DNA from: DATMNI01 sp035570275
GTDB lineage: Bacteria > Acidobacteriota > Terriglobia > Bryobacterales > Bryobacteraceae
Reading direction: 5' to 3'
NCBI GenBank assembly: GCA_035570275.1
Contig: DATMNI010000058.1
Span: 1 to 18,840, forward strand
Length of the DNA: 18,840 bases
Every line of letters begins with the position of its first letter. Within the stretch, counting starts at the first letter, position 1. The position numbers and the translations under genes were made by a program. Below the pieces are notes generated by a model. That model was not told the origin of the DNA, did not search any database, and worked only from the letters and a program-made list of their open reading frames with translations. Shown one piece after another: positions 6,218-13,230 of this stretch.

Positions 6218-8611
6218 ATGCACCGGCTGCTCGCTCTCGCGTTCCTGCTTCCGCTACCGCTCGTCGGCGAGACTGCCGCGGACGTGGTTCGCGCCATCCG
6301 GGAGAACAGCTTCGACCGCGAGGAATGCTACCGCGTTCGCGACCTCACGTTGAACAAGGAAGACATTCGCATTTACTTCACCGACGGCCACCTGATCTTT
6401 AGCAAGCCCGTGGCCGGCCGCCGGGTGGCCGCGGTATTTGCCGCCGATGTGGAGGGCGGCGACGGCGAGGTGATCCTGATGCCTCCCGACCGCGCCGAGC
6501 GGCGGTCCCTGTCCGCCTACATCGACTCGCCTAATCTGGACGAGCACTTCCGCGCGGTGCTTCTGATCTTCACCGGCGACGAATACCAGCAGTTGAAATC
6601 GCAGTTGAAGGATAACCCCGCCAACAAGCGCACACCCGATATCGGCGCCCTGCTGGACGAGCAGTGGAGCCCGACGCTGCGCAACCTCGGGGCCAGTTAC
6701 CAGGCGCGGCTCACGCTCGACCTGCTGGGCGGACCAGCCCGGCGCAGCGACCTTTTGGCGGCACTGTTCAATGGCTCCAAGCTGGGCAATTTCGATGTCG
6801 TCTACGACCCGGAGAACACCGAGCAGATTCTGGCCGGCCGTGTGACCCCACGCGACAATCGTCTGTATTTCGATACGTGGACCAACTTCACCGCTAAACC
6901 GTTCCGGAAGAACCCGCCGCCGCGGCGCTCCGATCTGGTGGTGCGCGACTACCGTATTGAAGCCACCGTGAATCCGGACTTATCGTTGACCGCGGTCACG
7001 CGCGTGAAGGTCACGCCCCAGGTGAATGGGATGGCGGCGGTGCCGTTCGACGTTTCCCCTCAAATGACGCTGAGCGAGACCAAGGTGGATGGGCGGGCGG
7101 CGGAAGTGATGCAGGGCGATTCGCTGCGGCTGAACCTGATGCGCAACGGCAACAACCTGTTCCTGGTGATTCCGGCCGAGCCTTTGCTTGCCGGCCGGGA
7201 ATATGAGTTCGAGTTTCACCACTCCGGCACCGTGATTCACGATGCGGGCGACCATGTTTTCTACGTGAGCGCGCGCGGCAACTGGTATCCCATGAACCGC
7301 CTGCAGTTTGCGAATTACGACCTGACCTTCCGCTACCCGCGCGATCTGGATCTGGTGGCAGCCGGCGACGTGGTGGAGGATCGCACCGAAGGCGAATGGC
7401 GCGTAACGCGGCGTCGTACGGCCGCACCGATTCGCGTGGCGGCGTTTAATCTGGGCCAATACAAGCACGCCATCCTGGAACGGGACGGATACGTGGTGGA
7501 TGTGTGCGCCAACCAGAAACTGGAACAGGCGCTGGTGCCGCGTATTCAACCCGCGATCATAGCTCCCGCAACTCCCGGATTGTCGCGTCGCCGGCCGGAT
7601 GCACTATCGCCGCAGATGGGTTCCGAACTCCCGCCGAATCCGCTGGAGCGGCTGCAGAGCATGGCGGCGGGGGTGGCCGCGGCGCTGGAATTCATGACGT
7701 CGAAATTCGGTCCGCCGGCGCTGCCGCACCTGACTGTGTCGCCCATTCCCGGAACCTTCGGCCAGGGGTTTCCGGGATTGATTTATCTTTCGACGCTGTC
7801 GTATCTGAAGAACCCGGCGGCCACTCGCGGCGCCGCCTCGCCAACCGCCGAGATGTTTTTCGAAGACGTGCTGCAATCCCATGAGACGGCCCATCAATGG
7901 TGGGGCAACCGCGTCACCACGGGGTCGTACCGCGACAACTGGTTGATGGAAGCGCTGGCCAACTACTCCGCCCTGCTCTACCTGGAAAAGCGCCGCGGCA
8001 CGCACGCCCTGGAACTGATGCTGGACAGCTACCGCGAGGTCCTGCTGGCTAAGAGCGAGAGCGGGCAGACGGTGGAATCGACCGGCCCCATCGTGCTGGG
8101 CACGCGCCTGGAAAGTTCGCAGGAGCCGCGCGCCTGGCGGACCATCACGTATGGAAAAGGCACGTGGATTATCCAAATGCTGCGGCAGCGCATGGGCGAC
8201 GAACGCTTCTTCGCGATGCTGGCCGAAATGGCCAGGCGGTACGACCGCAAGGAAGTCACCACCGAGGACTTCCGCCGGCTGGCCGCGGAGTTCCTGCCAA
8301 AGCCGTCGGACGATCCTCAGCTCCAGGCGTTCTTCGAACAGTGGATTTACGGCACCGGCATTCCCACGCTGAAGCTGGCGTACACCGTGAAAGGCGTGGC
8401 GCCCGCGTTGAGACTGGTAGGGGCGATTACGCAATCCGGCGTGGATGAGGACTTCACGGCGCAGACTCCGGTGGAAATCAAAGTGGCCGGCGGCAAAACG
8501 ATCACGCAGTGGGTGCGTGCGGCGAATGGCCCGGTGACGTTTACGGTGGCGCTGAAGCAGGCGCCGCAGAGGGTAACGCTGGATCCGCATCATGCGGTGC
8601 TGCGAAAGTAG
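6218..8611 (+). CDS. exported M1-family zinc metallopeptidase
   Basis: A 797-aa protein with a signal peptide (LLALAFLLPLPLVGETA) and a C-terminal gluzincin domain. The zinc site is H555-E556-x-x-H559, in HETAHQWWGN, with the third ligand E578 in NWLMEALANY exactly 18 residues after the second His. This HEXXH-x18-E spacing is diagnostic of the M1 aminopeptidase clan. The usual GAMEN exopeptidase motif is not seen; the corresponding place reads SPIPGTFGQGFPG (about 509-521), so exopeptidase specificity is uncertain. The first 230 residues match nothing I recognise, residues about 240-430 look like the beta-rich M1 N-terminal domain, and a helical segment follows the catalytic domain. The protein is probably periplasmic or secreted and degrades peptides. 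The P-loop gene follows after 15 nt and may be co-transcribed. Confidence 0.9.
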   Translation: MHRLLALAFLLPLPLVGETAADVVRAIRENSFDREECYRVRDLTLNKEDIRIYFTDGHLIFSKPVAGRRVAAVFAADVEGGDGEVILMPPDRAERRSLSAYIDSPNLDEHFRAVLLIFTGDEYQQLKSQLKDNPANKRTPDIGALLDEQWSPTLRNLGASYQARLTLDLLGGPARRSDLLAALFNGSKLGNFDVVYDPENTEQILAGRVTPRDNRLYFDTWTNFTAKPFRKNPPPRRSDLVVRDYRIEATVNPDLSLTAVTRVKVTPQVNGMAAVPFDVSPQMTLSETKVDGRAAEVMQGDSLRLNLMRNGNNLFLVIPAEPLLAGREYEFEFHHSGTVIHDAGDHVFYVSARGNWYPMNRLQFANYDLTFRYPRDLDLVAAGDVVEDRTEGEWRVTRRRTAAPIRVAAFNLGQYKHAILERDGYVVDVCANQKLEQALVPRIQPAIIAPATPGLSRRRPDALSPQMGSELPPNPLERLQSMAAGVAAALEFMTSKFGPPALPHLTVSPIPGTFGQGFPGLIYLSTLSYLKNPAATRGAASPTAEMFFEDVLQSHETAHQWWGNRVTTGSYRDNWLMEALANYSALLYLEKRRGTHALELMLDSYREVLLAKSESGQTVESTGPIVLGTRLESSQEPRAWRTITYGKGTWIIQMLRQRMGDERFFAMLAEMARRYDRKEVTTEDFRRLAAEFLPKPSDDPQLQAFFEQWIYGTGIPTLKLAYTVKGVAPALRLVGAITQSGVDEDFTAQTPVEIKVAGGKTITQWVRAANGPVTFTVALKQAPQRVTLDPHHAVLRK

Positions 8612-8626
8612 GACGGGCTGTGTCCC

Positions 8627-9175
8627 ATGCTGATTATCTTCGGTGGCCTGCCGGGCGTTGGAAAGACCTCCGTAGCCCGGGAGTTGGCCCGTCACATCGG
8701 CGCCGTGTATTTGCGTATCGATTCGATGGAGCAAGCCATCCGGGTTTCCGGGCCTGTTAGCCAGCCTCTCAACTACAGCCAGCCTCTCAACGACGCGGGC
8801 TATCGCGTCGCCTATGCGGTTGCCGAAGATAACCTCCGAATCGGCCGGATTGTGATTGCGGACTCGGTGAATCCGCTAAAACTGACGCGCGACGCATGGC
8901 TCGAAGTAGCCGGGCGCGCGCAGGTCGGGGCGGTTGAAATCGAAGTCCAGTGCTCTGACGTTAACGAACATCGACGCCGGGTGGAAACTCGCATCAGTGA
9001 CATTCCCGGCTTGAGGCTGCCAACTTGGGAGGATGTGGTCTCTCGGGAATATCAGCCGTGGGATCGTCAGCACATGGTGCTCGAAACCTTGGGCCGGAGC
9101 GTAGAGCAGAACGTCGACACAGTTCGAGAAGCGCTGGCTGAGCCGCCGCACAACAGCGCACTTGCGAGGAAGTAA
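8627..9175 (+). CDS. AAA/P-loop kinase-like protein (AAA_33 type)
   Basis: A 182-aa cytoplasmic P-loop protein. The Walker A motif GLPGVGKTS is at residues 7-15. A DSM segment (about 32-34) and the IVIADSVNP strand (about 76-84) follow the layout of small kinases related to zeta toxin and chloramphenicol phosphotransferase. An Arg-rich lid-like segment, NEHRRRVETR, is near 114-123. The family phosphorylates small molecules or is of unknown substrate, and I cannot choose. Residues 45-56 contain a duplicated hexapeptide (SQPLNY, SQPLND) that may be strain-specific. The gene starts 15 nt after the M1 stop with only a distant AGGA upstream, so it is probably read through from that gene. A hairpin at 9182-9201 follows. 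Confidence 0.85.
   Translation: MLIIFGGLPGVGKTSVARELARHIGAVYLRIDSMEQAIRVSGPVSQPLNYSQPLNDAGYRVAYAVAEDNLRIGRIVIADSVNPLKLTRDAWLEVAGRAQVGAVEIEVQCSDVNEHRRRVETRISDIPGLRLPTWEDVVSREYQPWDRQHMVLETLGRSVEQNVDTVREALAEPPHNSALARK
8759..8794 (+). repeat. 18-bp in-frame tandem duplication inside the P-loop gene
   Basis: Units 8759-8776 and 8777-8794 differ at one base (17/18 identical) and encode SQPLNY and SQPLND. The length is a multiple of three, so the frame is kept. It lies between the Walker A region and the second strand, where an added loop could be tolerated. Confidence 0.8.
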
Positions 9176-9181
9176 AACCCA

Positions 9182-9201
9182 CACAGGCAGGAATGCCCGT
9201 G
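9182..9201 (-). terminator. hairpin between convergent genes, after LssY_C gene (repeat copy 2)
   Basis: The same hairpin as at 5242-5261, with one loop base changed. On the minus strand it begins 6 nt after the TAA of the LssY_C gene and is followed by GGGTTTTA, which gives it a short U-tract. It may also end transcripts from the rightward P-loop gene, whose stop codon is 6 nt away on the other side. Confidence 0.6.
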
Positions 9202-9207
9202 CTACTG

Positions 9208-10455
9208 TTACCGAAGCACCAGCACCGCAATTTTGGCGTCGGTTTCCACGCTATCGCCGGTGGCGTTCTGGCCTTTCAGCGGCACATTGGGGCGGTCCAC
9301 CAGCGCCAGCGCCTGCACGTGACCCGTGAACAACAGGTCGTTTACCACCTTGGCCCGCTCGCGGTCGATCTGTGAATCGATTTTGTGAATGAAGGTGCGG
9401 TTTTCTTCGGAGAAATCGATCCCGTTGTCGTGCGTGGCCGCGATCATCCAGACCGGCTGGCCCTGGAACGACGCCGGCCTGCGCCACACGCGCAAATGAT
9501 GGCGCCGGGCGAAGGTGTTGTTCAGTTTTTCGAAAACCAGGCCGGGCGGTTTGCCGTCCAGTAACAAGACCGAGACCGGAGCTTCCTTGTACCCGCGCTG
9601 CTCGGCGATGGCGCGGAAAGTCTCCAGCTTCGCCTCGGTGCTTAACGCCGCCGCGCTGGACCAGCCGGCCTCCGCGAAGGCCTTCCGCACTTGCTCCTCC
9701 GTGCCCGCCAGCATGATGTTGGTGATGTCCGAGGCCTTGGCCGGTTTCTGCGCCATGGTCTGAAAAGGTTCCGCGGCAAGCAAGTCCAGCAAGGCTTTCT
9801 CGTTCGCGATCGGCTTCACTTTCGCGGCGGGGCCTGGGCCGGACGGCCCTGTCAACTCCAAAGGCGCAGTCAGCTTCAGGTCCATCTCCACACCCGCGTC
9901 GTAGACGATGTCGCTCTCGGGGGCCTTGAGAACCGTCTTCTTGACGGTATTCAGAATGTCGGCGAAACTGGCCGACTTCTCCGCCAGCTTGTTCAGCTCT
10001 GCGTCCAGCCGCCCGCTGATGGTTTCCGATGCCAGAATGCCGCTGATCTGGCCCTGGGCGTCCACCTTCTCTCGCCCGTTCTCCACGTCCGTAAGCTGCG
10101 CGGCCAGCTTAAGCTTGGCGCCATTGATCTCCATTTCCGTGAAGTTGAGAACCAGCACCGAGCGCTCATCGCCCTTGGACGACTGCGCGGCCTTTTCCAC
10201 GTCCCCGTGCACCACGGCGCCGGCCGGTATGGCGAACTGATCGCCCACCATTACGGGCGCGATCACCACGGCCTCCACCGGGTCTTTAGGCTTGGAAGTC
10301 TGGGTGGAGATTTTGGTCTTCAGGCGGATTTGCATCTCCGTGCCGGCCGGCGCCTGCAAACCGGCCGCGCCCAAGCATAGACAGAGGCACAGCGACAACG
10401 CTCCCGCGCTGAGTAAACTCCCGCTAACGCTCCAAAAGCTCGAACGACTTGCCAT
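9208..10455 (-). CDS. LssY C-terminal-domain protein, exported
   Basis: A 415-aa protein. The N-terminus has a hydrophobic leader with a run of alternating Leu and Cys (LCLCLCLG, about 22-29), probably a signal peptide. Residues about 35-210 are beta-rich with no firm name (IPAGAVVHGDVEKA suggests a small barrel). The C-terminal part, about 240-395, matches the LssY C-terminal domain: DITNIMLAGT, RKAFAEAGW, HHLRVWRR, and THDNGIDFSEENRTFIHKID near 343-360. That domain has no established activity. GAGG 6 nt before the ATG supports the start even though the ORF overlaps the end of the upstream gene by 32 bp. It is the last gene of a three-gene leftward operon; the shared hairpin follows its stop. 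Confidence 0.85.
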   Translation of the reverse strand: MASRSSFWSVSGSLLSAGALSLCLCLCLGAAGLQAPAGTEMQIRLKTKISTQTSKPKDPVEAVVIAPVMVGDQFAIPAGAVVHGDVEKAAQSSKGDERSVLVLNFTEMEINGAKLKLAAQLTDVENGREKVDAQGQISGILASETISGRLDAELNKLAEKSASFADILNTVKKTVLKAPESDIVYDAGVEMDLKLTAPLELTGPSGPGPAAKVKPIANEKALLDLLAAEPFQTMAQKPAKASDITNIMLAGTEEQVRKAFAEAGWSSAAALSTEAKLETFRAIAEQRGYKEAPVSVLLLDGKPPGLVFEKLNNTFARRHHLRVWRRPASFQGQPVWMIAATHDNGIDFSEENRTFIHKIDSQIDRERAKVVNDLLFTGHVQALALVDRPNVPLKGQNATGDSVETDAKIAVLVLR

Positions 10456-10912
10456 CTACTTCCTCAATCCGAATCAGAAACTTCTTGCGCGCATCCAGCC
10501 TGGCGACGGGCGCCTCGAACCGCGCGGCCACCATGCGGTCCTGCGACGTGTGCGCGGCAATCTTGTCGCGTATCAACAGAGTGTCGTTGAATTTCTGGCC
10601 CAGCAGGGGCAGGGCCTCGAACATCCGTTTGGCGTCGGTGTCGGCCGCCACCTGTCCCAGATAACTGTTGCCCTGGGGGTCTTCCATTTCCAGCGTTACG
10701 TTGCGCACCACAAACAGCACGTCCGATGGATTGGTCACGCGGAAATCCAGCACGGCCACGGAACTGTTGTCGTCCAGCGCCGCCGTGCGAACTTTGAGGA
10801 CCTTGCCCGGCAGCTCCATGTGGGCGCCGCGCTGGATGAAGAAAACTCCGGACACGGCCGCCACGATGCAGGCTAGCCCGACGCCGAAGGCAATGGCAAA
10901 GTTCTTGTTCAT
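10424..10912 (-). CDS. small membrane-anchored protein of unknown function
   Basis: A 162-aa protein with one N-terminal hydrophobic segment (FAIAFGVGLACIVAAVSGVFF, about 5-25), then a beta-rich extracytoplasmic domain with VLDFRVTNPSD near 54-64 and VTLEMEDPQG near 72-81. That pattern resembles FxxxN-type immunoglobulin-like or LEA-type domains that fold around conserved Asn-Pro turns, but I cannot name a family. The start is the ATG 2 nt after the TGA of the isomerase gene, so translation is coupled. The longer open frame reaching 11188 is a shadow of the isomerase gene. It probably works with the following LssY_C protein, given the 32-bp overlap. Confidence 0.78.
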   Translation of the reverse strand: MNKNFAIAFGVGLACIVAAVSGVFFIQRGAHMELPGKVLKVRTAALDDNSSVAVLDFRVTNPSDVLFVVRNVTLEMEDPQGNSYLGQVAADTDAKRMFEALPLLGQKFNDTLLIRDKIAAHTSQDRMVAARFEAPVARLDARKKFLIRIEEVDGKSFELLER

Positions 10913-10914
10913 TT

Positions 10915-11847
10915 TCAGAGTTCGCCCACAATGTGCATGATCTCTTCCATGGATTTGTGGGCGGCGGCGATCAGCGTGCCATCGAACAGATGGGTCTCCA
11001 GACCGAGCTTGTATTTGTAGCCGTCCTTGTCCAGCGCCTGCATGATGGTCTTCCAGTCTTCCTTCTCGGGGCTCTCTGGCATTACGCCCTTGCCCTTGAT
11101 CTGCAGGTTGAGCATCCGGGCCTTCGGCAATGCCTGGTAGCCGTCCGGATAGGCTTTCTCCTTGCCGTATGCGTTGTGCGGGTCCCAATTATATCCAACC
11201 CACTTCGACGGAATGAGTTTCATCACGTCGCTCAGTTCCTGCGCGGTGCCCACGTTCTGGGAACCCTCGTTCTCCAGCAGCAGGTAGACCTTTTCCTTCT
11301 CCGCCACCTTCGACATTTCGCCCAGCGTGTCGGCAATCTGCTGGTACATGGTCTTGGGATCTTCCACGCGCGTGCCGGCGAAGACCCGCAATTTGTCGGC
11401 CCCCATGATCTGGGTGCAGCGGATGGCCTTCTGCAGGTCTGGGATGCGCTGGTCCCATCGTGCCTTCTCCGCGGCCAGCCGTTTCTCGCGCGCTTCGGGA
11501 GTTTCCGTACGTTTGCGCGCCGCCTCGCTGCCCGGCCATGTAAACTTAAGCAGGCTGGTGTTGACGAAAGAGACCTTGAGCCCTTCTTTGGCGAAACGAA
11601 TGGCGTCGGCCTTGATTTCGGGCTCCGTCAGCGCGAAGTATTCCTTCTTGGCGTTGGGCTCGTTTTTTGGCGGATTGCGGAGTTCGACGTTTTGCATCCC
11701 GTACTGGTGGGCAAAGGCGATCGACTCGGCAGTGGTTAGTCCGATCTCGTCGGTAATGGCGCTGATGCGCGATTTGTCAATGCGGTTCCTGGCGCCCAAT
11801 GGCAGGGTGCACACCGCGGCGGCAGCAAGAAGTTCACGCCTGGTCAT
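10915..11847 (-). CDS. sugar phosphate isomerase/epimerase (xylose-isomerase-like TIM barrel), Tat-like leader
   Basis: A 310-aa protein of the AP endonuclease family 2 / xylose-isomerase-like TIM-barrel superfamily. It starts MTRRELLAAAAVCTLPLGA, a short twin-arginine leader, so export or periplasmic location is likely. Barrel landmarks are LLLENEGS (metal-binding Glu), NWDPHNAYG (Asp and His), LQIKGKG and LGLETHLFDG (Glu near the end), the usual ligands of a divalent metal. The substrate is unknown; such proteins in Acidobacteria and Planctomycetes are mostly annotated only as isomerase/epimerase. The start at 11847 fits the RR leader. The open frame runs on upstream to 12345 only because it shadows the divergent macro-domain gene. 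TACAAT ends 6 nt before the ATG and no Shine-Dalgarno is seen. Confidence 0.88.
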   Translation of the reverse strand: MTRRELLAAAAVCTLPLGARNRIDKSRISAITDEIGLTTAESIAFAHQYGMQNVELRNPPKNEPNAKKEYFALTEPEIKADAIRFAKEGLKVSFVNTSLLKFTWPGSEAARKRTETPEAREKRLAAEKARWDQRIPDLQKAIRCTQIMGADKLRVFAGTRVEDPKTMYQQIADTLGEMSKVAEKEKVYLLLENEGSQNVGTAQELSDVMKLIPSKWVGYNWDPHNAYGKEKAYPDGYQALPKARMLNLQIKGKGVMPESPEKEDWKTIMQALDKDGYKYKLGLETHLFDGTLIAAAHKSMEEIMHIVGEL

Positions 11848-11853
11848 GGAATG

Positions 11854-11859
11854 ATTGTA
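11854..11859 (-). promoter_or_regulatory. -10-like box TACAAT before the isomerase operon
   Basis: On the minus strand TACAAT ends 6 nt before the ATG at 11847, with no Shine-Dalgarno in between. It is the best -10 match of the four boxes of this type here. The divergent macro-domain gene starts only 48 bp away, so both promoters overlap in this gap. Confidence 0.45.
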
Positions 11860-11895
11860 ATCGATAGGGTACGGACCCATCGTAAGGACTGATTT

Positions 11896-12432
11896 ATGGA
11901 ATGGACCAGCCCCACCGGCCGGAAGGTCGTATTGCAGGAAGGCGACATCACGCGCGTGGCCGCGGATGCCATTGTGAACGCCGCCAACTCGGCACTCGCC
12001 GGAGGCGGCGGCGTGGATGGCGCGATCCACCGCGCCGGCGGACCCGAAATCATGCGGGAACTGGACGGCATCCGCGCCGGCGCCGGCGGTTGCCCCACCG
12101 GCAGCGCCGTAGCCACGGGCGCGGGCCGGTTGCCGGCGAGGTACGTTTTCCACGCCGTGGGGCCCATCTACAGCGATGGCTGCCACGGCGAACCCGGCCT
12201 GCTGGCTTCCTGCTACCGCAAGTGCCTGGAGATGGCCGAAGAGCGCGGCGTGCGGGTAATCAGCTTCCCGGCTATCAGCGCCGGAGTTTACGGCTATCCG
12301 ATGGAAGCAGCGGCCGCCATCGCCATCCGTGAGGTGAAGGCGCACCTCTCAAAACCGGATGCCGCGGTGCAGGAGGCGATCTTCGTGCTGTTCGGCAAGC
12401 GGGCGTTTGACGCGTTTTGCGCGACGCTGTGA
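11896..12432 (+). CDS. macro-domain protein, probable O-acetyl-ADP-ribose deacetylase
   Basis: A 178-aa single macro domain of normal length. Visible landmarks are QEGDITRVAADAIVNAANSAL (Asp17; Asn28 and Asn31 in the NAAN motif), the GGGGVDGAIHRAGG loop (36-49) that holds the distal ribose and diphosphate, and FPAISAGVYGYP (124-135), the second phosphate loop. This set is typical of the MacroD/YmdB group, which removes acetyl from O-acetyl-ADP-ribose and can hydrolyse ADP-ribose from proteins. It is cytoplasmic. AAGGA about 7 nt upstream supports the start. It is divergent from the isomerase operon and has no obvious sirtuin or ADP-ribosyltransferase neighbour. Confidence 0.92.
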   Translation: MEWTSPTGRKVVLQEGDITRVAADAIVNAANSALAGGGGVDGAIHRAGGPEIMRELDGIRAGAGGCPTGSAVATGAGRLPARYVFHAVGPIYSDGCHGEPGLLASCYRKCLEMAEERGVRVISFPAISAGVYGYPMEAAAAIAIREVKAHLSKPDAAVQEAIFVLFGKRAFDAFCATL

Positions 12433-12455
12433 AAGGAGAGGGTGACGAGCCATGA

Positions 12456-12876
12456 CTACGCGTCTTTGCGGCTTGGCGGCTTGGCGTGAGCATCGTCCTC
12501 GAGTCCATTGACGATGCGCGTGATGCCGTCTTTGATGAGCGGCACATGGAAGTCGATCAGGAATCCCAGACGCTTGTCAGCGAGATGGAGATAGGTCAGA
12601 AGCTGCTTCTTGTGTAGCGGGGCGAGCGACTCGACGGATTTGATTTCCACGATGACCTTGTCTTCGACGACCCAAGTCAGCACGGAATCCCGTGTCGATA
12701 CGGACCTCCTCATAGACTACCGGAATCGGCTGCTCGCGCACCGTGCGGAGTCCCCGACGGCCCAGTTCATACTCCAGGACCGTATGGTAAACGGATTCCA
12801 GCAAGCCCGGGCCAAGCGTCGTATGAATGCGGAAAGCGGCGTCGACGATTTCCTTGGCAATGGCATTCTCCGTCAT
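12456..12876 (-). pseudogene. GxxExxY family protein, broken by a one-base frameshift
   Basis: The first part (from ATG 12876) encodes MTENAIAKEIVDAAFRIH, the signature GLLESVY (residues 24-30, GxxExxY) and IDTGFRADL. The frame then breaks and resumes as VVEDKVIVEIKSVE. A single extra G in the coding-strand GGG (complement of 12671-12673) accounts for the break; removing it gives an intact 139-aa protein of family length. The restored product would have the Asp-x9-Glu-x-Lys core (about D67, E77, K79) of the PD-(D/E)XK-like fold reported for this family, whose function is not established. GAGG lies about 6 nt before the ATG. The last nine codons (AKPPSRKDA) come from the left arm of the flanking inverted repeat. 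It could also be a sequencing error. Confidence 0.85.
12463..12486. repeat. left arm of 24-bp inverted repeat around the GxxExxY gene
   Basis: This arm matches the reverse complement of 12897-12920 at 23 of 24 bases. It overlaps the 3' end of the GxxExxY gene and encodes its C-terminal tail. A few more bases outside the arm also match if one gap is allowed. Confidence 0.85.
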
Positions 12877-12896
12877 AGCAGCCCTCTTTAGTTTCT

Positions 12897-12920
12897 CGCC
12901 AAGCCGCCAAGACGCAAAGA
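12897..12920. repeat. right arm of 24-bp inverted repeat
   Basis: This arm pairs with 12463-12486, with one mismatch. It lies 20 nt upstream of the GxxExxY start codon, so it would be part of the gene's promoter or leader. Confidence 0.85.
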
Positions 12921-13009
12921 ACGCAACGGCTGCCTTCGACTTGGTTGATTCCACCGGTCGCCGAGACGGATGATTTTGGTGTCGAGCCAAACATAAGAGG
13001 AGACGATCG

Positions 13010-13153
13010 ATGGAAACCTTCGAGAAGCTTTTTGAACGCTTCCTACGGAAGCTGGTCAGGCGCAGACGAGCGAACATCGTGGGGGAGATCCGCTCAATCG
13101 AGGCGGGAGGCAAACCGTCAAAAGCTGATTGCTGGCTGATGGCTGATGGCTGA
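13010..13153 (+). CDS. possible 47-aa basic amphipathic small protein
   Basis: METFEKLFERFLRKLVRRRR begins an amphipathic, strongly basic helix, followed by ANIVGEIRSIE. GGAG lies 7 nt before the ATG, a well-placed ribosome binding site. The last ten codons read into the heptanucleotide repeat tract, so the natural end may have been replaced by the repeat. I do not recognise a family. A membrane-binding or nucleic-acid-binding peptide is possible from composition alone. It lies about 90 bp after the GxxExxY unit and 77 bp before the GntR gene, on the same strand as the latter. It may be a remnant of a longer gene. Confidence 0.35.
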   Translation: METFEKLFERFLRKLVRRRRANIVGEIRSIEAGGKPSKADCWLMADG

Positions 13154-13190
13154 ACGCTGATGGCTGACCGCTGATGGCTGACCGCTGGCC
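13124..13190. repeat. degenerate 7-bp tandem repeat (GCTGAYS)
   Basis: Nine full heptamers and one 4-bp partial, nearly all GCTGA plus two variable bases, run head to tail. Most alternate GCTGATG and GCTGACC. The tract ends just before the promoter region of the GntR operon. Such tracts change length by slippage, and this one would alter the end of the small ORF and the spacing upstream of the operon. Confidence 0.8.
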
Positions 13191-13206
13191 CCTTGCATTC
13201 CACCGT

Positions 13207-13230
13207 CACACGTGTCATGTTACACCTGTG
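13207..13230. promoter_or_regulatory. 24-bp imperfect palindrome, probable operator of the YtrA-type regulator
   Basis: 18 of 24 bases are symmetric, with core GTGT...ACAC at 13212-13225. It ends directly before the GTG at 13231. A weak promoter (TTGCAT at 13193-13198, 17-nt spacer, CATGTT at 13216-13221) places the -10 inside the palindrome, so regulator binding would block RNA polymerase. YtrA-type GntR repressors are known to bind inverted repeats of GTG/CAC type before their own operon. Confidence 0.6.

Larger units (their letters stand above)
12463..12920. mobile_element. candidate small mobile unit: inverted repeats enclosing a GxxExxY gene
   Basis: A 458-bp segment bounded by near-perfect 24-bp inverted repeats holds only the GxxExxY gene with its own Shine-Dalgarno. 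It sits between a macro-domain gene and a transporter operon that have no link to it. Such compact IR-gene-IR units suggest a non-autonomous element mobilised in trans. No transposase and no clean target duplication are visible (ACGC lies near both outer edges but not flush with both). Mobility is therefore inferred. Confidence 0.5.

Noticed and set aside
13124..13190. CRISPR-like or iteron array
   Set aside because: The units are 7 bp with no spacers and no replication or Cas gene nearby; a simple slippage repeat explains it.
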